From assembly GCA_050259035.1 (NCBI GenBank), contig JBLMZW010000127.1:1-36442 (forward strand): 36,442 nucleotides of DNA, written 5' to 3'. Positions 1-6,794 of this stretch are shown here, piece by piece; positions within the stretch are counted from its first letter, which is position 1; every line of letters starts with the position of its first letter. The position numbers and the translations under genes were made by a program. Source of the stretch: JBLMZW01 sp050259035. GTDB taxonomy: Bacteria > Bacillota > Syntrophomonadia > Syntrophomonadales > DTU052. A model generated the notes under the pieces. The model made no database searches and had not been told where the DNA came from. It saw only the letters and a list, made by a program, of their open reading frames with translations.

Positions 1-48
1 GAAGGATGGCGTATGTTTAAAGATGTTTGGGGAGGTTTGAAGATATGA
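1..48 (+). CDS. fixC: C-terminal end of FixC-like FAD-dependent oxidoreductase (partial)
   Basis: From base 1 an open frame runs to a TGA at 46-48 and encodes 15 residues ending WGGLKI. Its stop overlaps the ATG of the FixX-like ferredoxin (ATGA overlap at 45-48), so the two are translationally coupled. FixX and FixC are adjacent in fixABCX clusters, where FixC is the ETF:quinone oxidoreductase-like flavoprotein that receives electrons from FixAB. Identity is inferred from this context; the visible tail is too short to prove the family. Confidence 0.6.
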   Translation, partial: EGWRMFKDVWGGLKI

Positions 49-329
49 GCGAAACCTCATACATGAAGGCTAAACTCGGGAAAAATGTTTTTAAACCGGA
101 TAAGAACAGGCATATAGTAATCAAACCCGGAATGGAGAAAGATGTACGTTTAAAGGCGGCCGTTTATGTTTGCCCGGCCGGACTATATTCCATGAATGAT
201 AAAGGAGAAGTTGAACTCGATCTGGATGGTTGCCTTGAATGCGGGACATGTCGTGTTGCCTGCGGAACAGACGTTTTGGATTGGAATTATCCCGACGGAG
301 AGGTAGGAGTACAATTCAGGTTTGGGTAG
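45..329 (+). CDS. fixX: FixX-like ferredoxin
   Basis: This 94-residue protein has the FixX layout: an upstream CPAGLY motif (C43) and a later CLECGTCRVAC motif (C63, C66, C69, C73), enough for one [4Fe-4S] cluster. FixX proteins pair with FixC and pass electrons between the FixAB flavoprotein and quinone. The ATG at 45 is preferred over a TTG at 27 because GGGGAGG at 29-35 sits at the right distance, and the ATG overlaps the fixC stop. etfB follows 29 bases later on the same strand, so this is part of one fixC-fixX-etfB-etfA transcript. The protein has no membrane segment and should be cytoplasmic. Confidence 0.88.
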   Translation: MSETSYMKAKLGKNVFKPDKNRHIVIKPGMEKDVRLKAAVYVCPAGLYSMNDKGEVELDLDGCLECGTCRVACGTDVLDWNYPDGEVGVQFRFG

Positions 330-358
330 AGAGATTTGTATTGGGGAGGTAAAACTTC

Positions 359-1138
359 GTGGATATAGCAGTTTGCGTTAAACAAACCGTCGATTTGCAG
401 CAGGTCAGAATACGCAAAGAGACACGCGAACCGGTTCTTGATAATATCCCTTTAACATTAGGTAATATTGATAAGAATGCAGTTGAAGAAGCGGTTAGAA
501 TCAAAGAAAAAGTGGGCGGAAAGATTGTAGCAATCTCTGCGGGTTCGGATAAACTCGACGATACTATTAAAGAAGCCATGGCTATGGGAGCGGATGAGGC
601 CGTTCTGGTAACCGCCCCAGAACTGGATGGCGCAGAAAGTGCTGTTGCTGCTCAGGTCTTGGCCCGGGCCATCCAAAAAAACGGTCCCTTTGATCTTATT
701 CTATTAGGCGAGGGGTCAGCGGATAATTATTCAGGACAAGTTGGGCCCAGGCTGGCGGAGATTCTGAAAATACCCCAGATTACATTTGTGAAATCACTTG
801 AAATTGAAGGTTCCGGATTGAAAGCAATTCGCAATCTAGACGATAGTTTTGAAACAGTTGAAGTTGAGCTACCGGCTCTAGTTACTGTAATAAGTGAAAT
901 AAATGAGCCCCGTATTCCCTCCGTTACCCAGATATTAAAAGCCGGGAAAAAGGCCAAGCAGATATACAAGCCGGCCGATCTTGACCTCGACCTTACCAGT
1001 ATAAGCCCCATGGTTGCTTCCATTAGCAATCTGGCCCCCGAGCAAGAGAGAAAACACATTCTTTTCCAGGAAGGATTGGACAAGGACGTACCCAATCTGG
1101 TAAAAGCCCTGGAAAATGAAGGTCTGGTTAGGAGGTAA
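359..1138 (+). CDS. etfB: Electron transfer flavoprotein beta subunit (FixA-like)
   Basis: This 259-residue protein begins MDIAVCVKQTVD, the usual opening of ETF beta/FixA. It carries the conserved central stretch ADNYSGQVGPRLAEIL and the signature LPALVTVISEINEPRIPS. ETF beta binds AMP, or FAD in the bifurcating Fix and Bcd types, and forms a heterodimer with ETF alpha that accepts electrons from acyl-CoA dehydrogenases or NADH. The start is GTG at 359, with GGGGAGG at 342-348. The stop at 1136-1138 lies just upstream of the etfA ATG at 1143. Its position after fixC and fixX suggests it is the FixA subunit of a FixABCX complex; whether it bifurcates electrons cannot be read from sequence by eye. 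Confidence 0.92.
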   Translation: MDIAVCVKQTVDLQQVRIRKETREPVLDNIPLTLGNIDKNAVEEAVRIKEKVGGKIVAISAGSDKLDDTIKEAMAMGADEAVLVTAPELDGAESAVAAQVLARAIQKNGPFDLILLGEGSADNYSGQVGPRLAEILKIPQITFVKSLEIEGSGLKAIRNLDDSFETVEVELPALVTVISEINEPRIPSVTQILKAGKKAKQIYKPADLDLDLTSISPMVASISNLAPEQERKHILFQEGLDKDVPNLVKALENEGLVRR

Positions 1139-1142
1139 TATC

Positions 1143-2081
1143 ATGGCTTCAATTCTGGTGTTTTGTGAAAAAGACGAAATCGGTTTTGAACTTCTTACCA
1201 AGGCTAATGAGTTGGCAGCAAATTTGGGACTGCAAGTCACCGCGGCGGCTTTAGGGTCAGTTAACGCCATGGAATATGCCACGCGCGGGGCTGCAGATGT
1301 TTACACCTGCTCTAACAATCTATTGGATACTTTTGAAGCTTCCGTTTACGCTGAAACTCTGGGTCAAATAGCAAAACAAGCAGAAGCTTCTGTTATCATT
1401 CTGGGATCAACCAGAAGAGGCAAAGAACTGGCAGGACGCCTGGCCCAAAAACTAAATTGCGGGTGTCTGACAGATGTAAGCAAGATGGAATTGCAGGACG
1501 GGCGAATTGTATGCTCTCGCAACGCTTTTGGGGGAGCTACGGTTGCCTCGCAAACTATCCTCTCTGGAACTCAGGTTATTGCAGTAGCTCCCGGGGCCTT
1601 TTCTCCGGCTGAGAAAGGCAGTTCTACCGGAGAGATAAAAGACCTTACTATGGATTTGAATGCTCCAAAAGTAAGAATCTTATCCCGTGAAGAAAAGCCT
1701 CAGGCTTCAGTCAATATTGAGGGAGCAGAGGTTCTGGTATGTATCGGAAAGGGATTAAGAGCCCCCGAGGAGTTAAAGATGGTAGAGGATTTGGCCAACG
1801 CTCTGGGTGGAATCGTATGCTGTACGAAGCCAGTAGCTACGGACCAGAAGTGGCTGCCCGAGGATAGAATAATAGGTCTTTCAGGGAAAAAGGGCAAACC
1901 CCAGCTGGCATTATGCCTCGGAATATCAGGACAGGTTCAGTTTACAGTCGGGATACGAGACGCCAAAACAATAGTTGCAGTTAATACAGATCAAAATGCT
2001 TATATCTACCAGATGGCGGATTATGGTATAATAGAAGACTTGCACCAGGTTATTCCACAACTGACAGCGGCTTTAAAATAG
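1143..2081 (+). CDS. etfA: Electron transfer flavoprotein alpha subunit (FixB-like)
   Basis: This 312-residue protein has an N-terminal ETF domain (about 1-185) containing GSTRRGKELAGRLAQKL. Its C-terminal FAD-binding domain (about 195-312) contains CLGISGQVQF, AKTIVAVNTDQNAYIYQMADYG and a final LHQVIPQL. These match the ETF alpha FAD site, which carries electrons to FixC or a dehydrogenase. ATG at 1143 is chosen over a TTG at 1116 because GGAGG lies at 1131-1135, inside the end of etfB. The FAD-loop segment usually written QIGQTG reads IIGLSG here, so the usual Gln is replaced; this may tune the flavin. A terminator-like hairpin follows. Confidence 0.92.
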   Translation: MASILVFCEKDEIGFELLTKANELAANLGLQVTAAALGSVNAMEYATRGAADVYTCSNNLLDTFEASVYAETLGQIAKQAEASVIILGSTRRGKELAGRLAQKLNCGCLTDVSKMELQDGRIVCSRNAFGGATVASQTILSGTQVIAVAPGAFSPAEKGSSTGEIKDLTMDLNAPKVRILSREEKPQASVNIEGAEVLVCIGKGLRAPEELKMVEDLANALGGIVCCTKPVATDQKWLPEDRIIGLSGKKGKPQLALCLGISGQVQFTVGIRDAKTIVAVNTDQNAYIYQMADYGIIEDLHQVIPQLTAALK

Positions 2082-2113
2082 AAAAATAATAAAAGTAATT
2101 TCCCCGTAAAAGA

Positions 2114-2165
2114 GGGACAGGATTTCACAGTCTATATATAGCAATCGAGACCTGTCCCTTTTATT
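2114..2165 (+). terminator. Probable terminator of the fixC-fixX-etfBA unit
   Basis: GGGACAGG at 2114-2121 pairs perfectly with CCTGTCCC at 2151-2158 and is followed by TTTTATTT. The 29-base loop is long for an intrinsic terminator, so confidence is moderate. Confidence 0.6.
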
Positions 2166-2234
2166 TACCCTTTCTGTCTGGAAATATTTCCACAGAGTCT
2201 GATTATACCCGCCAGTTCCGGGATAATATTATCC

Positions 2235-2263
2235 TTCAAATGAATAATGCTTTTTGCTAAAAT
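2235..2263 (+). promoter_or_regulatory. Possible sigma-A promoter for the first acyl-CoA dehydrogenase
   Basis: TTCAAA at 2235-2240 and TAAAAT at 2258-2263 are separated by 17 bases. The -10 is good and the -35 matches the consensus at four of six bases. It would leave a leader of roughly 140 bases before the GTG at 2413. Confidence 0.35.
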
Positions 2264-2412
2264 AATTTAAGAAATGTATTTTGGGACGGGAATATCTTTA
2301 TAAAGAGCATTTTAAGATCGGTAGTTAAATATAGGGGGTGGGGTAAAGGCACTCTGGAGTCTTTTTAGTGAGAAAGAAGTTTGGGAAGTAGAAATATAGG
2401 GGAGGTTTTATC

Positions 2413-4245
2413 GTGGCTTCAAATTTTATCTTTTCATCCAGGGATCATAAGTTTATTCTCAAGGAATGGCTAGATGTTAATCAGGTATTTCAAACCGACC
2501 GGTATAAAGACTCATATACTGTTGACGATATTGACGCGGTTCTGGATAATGCATTAAAGGTGGCAAAAGAGGTTATAGCTCCTACTAATGATGAGGGCGA
2601 TTCCCTACACGCTTGCTTTGATAACGGTAAAGTCACCGTTCCTCCATCCTTTAAAAAAGCCTATTATTTCATACAGGAGAATGGATTAGGCTCCAGCAAC
2701 AAGGATCATAATGACGAATCGGCCTTACCGCTTTGTATTTTTGGCTGCACTAATGAACTTCTGGCAGGGGCCAATGCAGCCATAGGACCATATTCTATGG
2801 CCACTACCGGATCATCCGGGCTGATTCAGAGTTACGGAAACGAAAAAATAAAATCGCTCTTTTTACCTAAGATGTTCAGTGGGATATGGGCGGGTACCAT
2901 GGATTTAACCGAACCGGGCGGAGGCTCCGATGTTGGAGATATACTGACAAAGGCCTACCCGACTGATGAGCCCGGGGTCTACAAAATTAAAGGTACCAAA
3001 TGTTTTATTACCGGAGGAGATCAGGATATTACTGAAAACATCGTTCACCTTACCCTGGCCAGGGTAGAGGGTGCTGCTTCCGGAACCAAAGGAATTTCAC
3101 TTTTCGTTGTGCCTAAGTTCTGGCCGGATGAAAACGGGAATGTCGGGGAATTCAACGATGTAAATTGCGCCGGAATTGAACACAAAATGGGATTAAGGGG
3201 ATCAGCTACAGCGGTTGTAAGCTTTGGGGAAGAGAATAAGTGCAAGGGATACCTCCTGGGAGATCCCCCCGATCAGGATGGCAAGGGACAAGGGATGGCG
3301 CAGATGTTTGAAATGATGAACGAAGAACGTCTTATTACCGGATTGGCAGCTAATGCCGCCGCAACTGTAGCCTACAATAACGCTGCCCGCTATGCCACTG
3401 AAAGAATTCAAGGAAAACTTTTGACCAATCCCAAAGCAGGTCGGGTACCTATAATAAAGCATGAAGATGTCAGACGTATGCTGCTTTTCCAAAAAGCCAT
3501 TACTGAAGCCTGCCGGGCCATGATTATCAACACCTACTACTATATGGATATAGCCGAGAACAGTTCCGATCCGGAAGAAGTTAAGAAGGCCAAAGCAATG
3601 GTGGAGGTTAATACCCCTCTGGTAAAAGCCTATAGCTCAGATATGGGGTTCTTATCGATATCCGAAGCCATGCAAGTCTATGGCGGTTATGGTTATTCTG
3701 AAGAATACCCAATCGCACAATTAATGAGAGATACCAGGATTTATGCAATCTGGGAAGGAACAAACTTCATCCAGGCCATGGACCTGGTAGGGCGTAAATG
3801 GATGATGGGTAAAGGACAAGTCTTTGCCAACTGGATGCAGCAGATCCAAGATCTCATTGATCAGAATAAAGATAAAGCCGGATTTGAAAAAGAGTTTGAG
3901 GCTTTGCAGGAAGCATTAAATGACTATCGGGAAATTCAAATGACCATGGGCGGATACCTTGGTCAGGGGAAGATGGGAATGATCGGCTTATATGCCACCC
4001 GTATCCTGCACGCTACTGCCAAGATCTATTGCGGCAAACTTTTACTGGACCAGGCTCTTATAGCACAGCAAAAAATTGACGAGCTTGGTACAAATTACTT
4101 TGATTACCCGTTCTATCAGGGCAAAGTTGCGTCAGCCCGTTTTTATGTACGTAATATCGTGCCCGAGGTAGGTACAACCTTGAAGGTTATTAAGGACGGA
4201 GATACTTCCGCTATGGATATCTTGGAAGAATCACTATTAGTTTAG
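2413..4245 (+). CDS. Acyl-CoA dehydrogenase, long form with extra C-terminal domain
   Basis: This 610-residue flavoprotein belongs to the roughly 600-residue acyl-CoA dehydrogenases that carry an additional C-terminal helical domain (PF12806 type, as in DmdC), rather than the 380-residue Bcd type. The middle domain shows MDLTEPGGGSDVGD and GTKGISLFVVP. The C-terminal dehydrogenase domain shows YGGYGYSEEYPIAQLMRDTR and IWEGTNFIQ, whose Glu (about residue 448) sits where the catalytic base of this superfamily lies. The extra domain spans about 470-610. It should oxidise an acyl-CoA to an enoyl-CoA and pass electrons to an ETF; the upstream etfBA pair is the obvious candidate. The start is GTG, with AGGGGAGGT upstream. 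Chain-length specificity cannot be judged. Confidence 0.92.
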   Translation: MASNFIFSSRDHKFILKEWLDVNQVFQTDRYKDSYTVDDIDAVLDNALKVAKEVIAPTNDEGDSLHACFDNGKVTVPPSFKKAYYFIQENGLGSSNKDHNDESALPLCIFGCTNELLAGANAAIGPYSMATTGSSGLIQSYGNEKIKSLFLPKMFSGIWAGTMDLTEPGGGSDVGDILTKAYPTDEPGVYKIKGTKCFITGGDQDITENIVHLTLARVEGAASGTKGISLFVVPKFWPDENGNVGEFNDVNCAGIEHKMGLRGSATAVVSFGEENKCKGYLLGDPPDQDGKGQGMAQMFEMMNEERLITGLAANAAATVAYNNAARYATERIQGKLLTNPKAGRVPIIKHEDVRRMLLFQKAITEACRAMIINTYYYMDIAENSSDPEEVKKAKAMVEVNTPLVKAYSSDMGFLSISEAMQVYGGYGYSEEYPIAQLMRDTRIYAIWEGTNFIQAMDLVGRKWMMGKGQVFANWMQQIQDLIDQNKDKAGFEKEFEALQEALNDYREIQMTMGGYLGQGKMGMIGLYATRILHATAKIYCGKLLLDQALIAQQKIDELGTNYFDYPFYQGKVASARFYVRNIVPEVGTTLKVIKDGDTSAMDILEESLLV

Positions 4246-4649
4246 TAAATTCCGTTACCAGCAACTTTTGCTGCGGATTTCTTAATAACGAATAAAGGAC
4301 TTAGCAAGTTAATGTGGAATTTAAGCAGGAGAAGCTTATATGTGATTTTGTAACTTTGTTCTATTACTTTCTCCCAATTTCGGGTTTTAGGAAGGTAATT
4401 CCCCCTATATAAAAAGGGTTCTTAACTCATAAATACGTTGTAACTGCTATGAGGAGGTGGTTGTAGTTCGTTTGGACAGGTCTCTGATCGGTTGAGGGAA
4501 CGACCTGATACGCTGGTTTTCAAAGTTGGCCTATCGGTGTTAGGACCAGACCATTAAGTGGCAGTCCGGAAATGGAACGGAAAACAGGACTGGACAAAGG
4601 GGAGTTTAGAAGTTTACAAGTTGAAAATTTAGAGGGAGGTAAAAAGGGA
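4246..4649 (+). other. Long untranslated leader with several short hairpins upstream of the second acyl-CoA dehydrogenase
   Basis: No supported gene lies here. From about 4450 the sequence becomes GC-richer and holds nested inverted repeats. CAGGTC (4477-4482) pairs with GACCTG (4502-4507). CCTA (4530-4533) pairs with TAGG (4541-4544). GGAC (4543-4546) pairs with GTCC (4564-4567) around an inner CCA/TGG pair. The last two share bases 4543-4544 and so exclude each other. An in-frame upstream ATG at 4572 exists, but the GGAGGT at 4635-4640 points to the ATG at 4650. I do not recognise a known riboswitch class. Confidence 0.4.
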
Positions 4650-6488
4650 ATGGCAACTAATTTTGCGTATAGCACCAGGGAATTTAAGTTTATATTTAAA
4701 GAATGGCTGCCCATGGAAGAAGTTTTTTCTTTTGATAAGTACAAGGACTATTACAGTGTAGATGATCTGGATTCATTGTTTGATCAGGTTTTAAAAATCG
4801 GTAAGGAAGTTGTAGCTCCTACCAACGACGACGGAGAAAAATATCCGGTTCGTTTTGAGGATGGCAAGGTATTCATTCCTCCGTCATTCCACAAGCTTTT
4901 CCATTATATTCAGGAAAATGGTTGGGGGACCTCAAATATAGATGAAGAAGCCGAAGGGACCATACCCTTTTCAGTATTCTGCGGATTAGGGGAAATGATG
5001 TGTGCCGCTAACCCTGCTTTCATGCCCTACATTGCATTAACCAGCGGTGCCGCCGGCCTGATTCAGAGCTTTGGTAGCCAGAGAGTTAAAGAAATGTTCC
5101 TGCCCAAGATGATGGATGGAACCTGGTCTGGAACCATGTGTCTGACTGGACCCACAGCCGGTTCTGACGTAGGCGATATTTTGTCCAAAGCTATTCCAAC
5201 CGATGACCCTGAAATCTTTAAGATTAAAGGCAGTAAGATTTTCATCACCGGTGGAGACGGTGACCATGTAGAAAACATTATTCACCTCTATCTTGCCAGA
5301 ATCGAGGGCGGTAAGAAGGGCACCAAGGGAATATCTCTGTTCGTTGTTCCGAAATTCTGGGTTAACGAGGATGGCAGTCTAACTCCCAACGACTTTGAGT
5401 GCAGCGGTGTTGAGCATAAATTGGGATTAAAGGGTTCAGCTACAGCCGCTCTGGTAGCCGGAGATAACAATAACTGCCGCGGATATCTTCTGGGCAATTT
5501 CAACGCTGAAACTGGCGAAGGCGATGGCATGGCGCAAATGTTCCAGATGATGAACGAAGAACGCCTTAATACCGGTATGGCCGCTCTCTCAGTAGCTGCT
5601 AATGCTTACTGGAATACCGCGTTGTATTGCAAAGATCGTATTCAGGGTCGCCCGCTCACTAACCAAAAAGGCGATCGGGTTGCCATCATAAAACATGAAG
5701 ATATAAAGAGGTCTTTGCTCCTGAATAAGGCTACCCTGGAAGCTGCAAGGGCCATGATCCTGAAGTGTGCTTATTATATTGATGTAGTCCATAACACTCA
5801 GGATCCTGAGCGCAAGAGATGGGCGAAAGCCAGATGGGAATGCACCACTCCTCTGTGTAAAGCTTATCCTTCAGACGAAGCCTGGCCGCTGATCGGTGAA
5901 TGTATCCAGTCCTATGGCGGGTACGGCTATTGTGAAGAGTACCCGGTAGCTCAGGCAGCTCGTGATGTCAAGATTTACTCCATCTGGGAAGGAACCAACT
6001 TCATTCAATCCCTAGACCTGGTCGGCCGTAAATGGTTGATGGGTGGCGGAGCAGTATTCGCAGCGTTCCTTCAGGATATTGAAGACTTCATTAAAGCCAA
6101 GGGAGAAGAAGGAAAAGCTGCAGGTCTGGAGAAAGAATTTGCTAACCTGGAAAAAGCGCTGGCATCATATAAGGAAATCCAGGGTGCAATCGGAGGATTC
6201 TTTGCCAACAAGCAGTACGGTCTGGTACCGACCTTTGCTCGCAGAATTCTCATCGCTACTTCCCAACTCTATGGTGGCTACCTGCTCCTAGATCAGGCCT
6301 TGATTGCTAAGAAGCGTGCTGATGAACTGGGAGAAGGACACTATGATTACAACTTCTATTATGGCAAGGTATTATCGGCCCGCTACTACGTGCGGAATGT
6401 TGTGCCCAATGTTTGGTCAACCGCCGAAATAGTTAAGGATGGAGATACCTCGGTTCTCGATTCCTTCGCTGAAGTATTTGACTACTAA
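4650..6488 (+). CDS. Acyl-CoA dehydrogenase, long form, paralogue of the preceding one
   Basis: This 612-residue protein aligns end to end with the dehydrogenase at 2413-4245. Shared segments include the N-terminal FKEWLPMEEVF/FDKYKDYYSVDD region, GSDVGDILSKAIPTDDP, GTKGISLFVVPKFW, YGGYGYCEEYPVAQAARD, IWEGTNFIQSLDLVGRKW (Glu about 447) and the extra C-terminal domain. It is therefore an FAD enzyme producing enoyl-CoA and feeding an ETF. ATG at 4650 is chosen over the upstream ATG at 4572 because GGAGGT lies nine bases upstream and the protein then starts at the same point as its paralogue. It is richer in Cys than the first copy. A strong terminator follows at once, so it is probably monocistronic. 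Confidence 0.92.
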   Translation: MATNFAYSTREFKFIFKEWLPMEEVFSFDKYKDYYSVDDLDSLFDQVLKIGKEVVAPTNDDGEKYPVRFEDGKVFIPPSFHKLFHYIQENGWGTSNIDEEAEGTIPFSVFCGLGEMMCAANPAFMPYIALTSGAAGLIQSFGSQRVKEMFLPKMMDGTWSGTMCLTGPTAGSDVGDILSKAIPTDDPEIFKIKGSKIFITGGDGDHVENIIHLYLARIEGGKKGTKGISLFVVPKFWVNEDGSLTPNDFECSGVEHKLGLKGSATAALVAGDNNNCRGYLLGNFNAETGEGDGMAQMFQMMNEERLNTGMAALSVAANAYWNTALYCKDRIQGRPLTNQKGDRVAIIKHEDIKRSLLLNKATLEAARAMILKCAYYIDVVHNTQDPERKRWAKARWECTTPLCKAYPSDEAWPLIGECIQSYGGYGYCEEYPVAQAARDVKIYSIWEGTNFIQSLDLVGRKWLMGGGAVFAAFLQDIEDFIKAKGEEGKAAGLEKEFANLEKALASYKEIQGAIGGFFANKQYGLVPTFARRILIATSQLYGGYLLLDQALIAKKRADELGEGHYDYNFYYGKVLSARYYVRNVVPNVWSTAEIVKDGDTSVLDSFAEVFDY

Positions 6489-6501
6489 GATACAATAAAC
6501 C

Positions 6502-6533
6502 AAAGGCCCACCGTTTAGGTGGGCCTTTTTTTT
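6502..6533 (+). terminator. Strong intrinsic terminator after the second acyl-CoA dehydrogenase
   Basis: AAAGGCCCACC (6502-6512) pairs with GGTGGGCCTTT (6518-6528) across a 5-base loop and ends in a run of T. It also stands between this gene and the convergent hydrogenase unit, so it may act on both strands. Confidence 0.92.
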
Positions 6534-6566
6534 AATGCCGTTTGCTGATTATGGAAATATTCTGGG

Positions 6567-6704
6567 CTACTCACCTAGAATTGGCTGTGGGATAAATCTG
6601 ACGATAACCCATACAAAGGCTGCCATACATAATGCTAGTACGATAAACCTTGCCAGAAAGCTGCCTTCACTGCCGGCATGCTCTTCGTGGTTTTCATGTG
6701 ACAT
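6567..6704 (-). CDS. Small single-pass membrane protein downstream of the hydrogenase
   Basis: A 45-residue frame starts at the ATG at 6704 and ends at a TAG at 6567. An AGGGGGGAG ribosome binding site lies just upstream. The N-terminus is hydrophilic and His/Glu-rich (MSHENHEEHAGSEGS). Then comes one clear membrane helix (about residues 17-37, FLARFIVLALCMAAFVWVIV) and a short tail RFIPQPILGE. It lies 90 bases after the hydrogenase stop on the same strand, so it is probably co-transcribed. I do not recognise a named family. Anchoring or interaction with the hydrogenase is only a guess from position. The good ribosome binding site and the coherent helix argue that it is real. Confidence 0.7.
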   Translation of the reverse strand: MSHENHEEHAGSEGSFLARFIVLALCMAAFVWVIVRFIPQPILGE

Positions 6705-6756
6705 TCTTCTTTCTCCCCCCTCTGCTATCATTATATTCTTCAATCAGGTTGAGGAG

Positions 6757-6782
6757 AAGGGGACGTTATCTTACATCCCCTT
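6757..6782 (-). repeat. Hairpin between the hydrogenase and the small membrane protein
   Basis: AAGGGGA (6757-6763) and TCCCCTT (6776-6782) form a perfect 7-base inverted repeat with a 12-base loop. No T-run follows on the minus strand, so it looks more like an mRNA-stabilising or processing hairpin than a terminator. Confidence 0.45.
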
Positions 6783-6794
6783 TCCTGAAAATAA

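Larger units (their letters stand above)
2082..2412 (+). other. Intergenic region between etfA and the first acyl-CoA dehydrogenase
   Basis: These 331 bases hold the etfA terminator near the start, a weak sigma-A-like promoter around 2235-2263, then about 150 bases of AT-rich leader ending in the ribosome binding site AGGGGAGGT at about 2398-2406. I see no open frame with a ribosome binding site. The first dehydrogenase is therefore probably transcribed separately from the etf genes. Confidence 0.6.
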
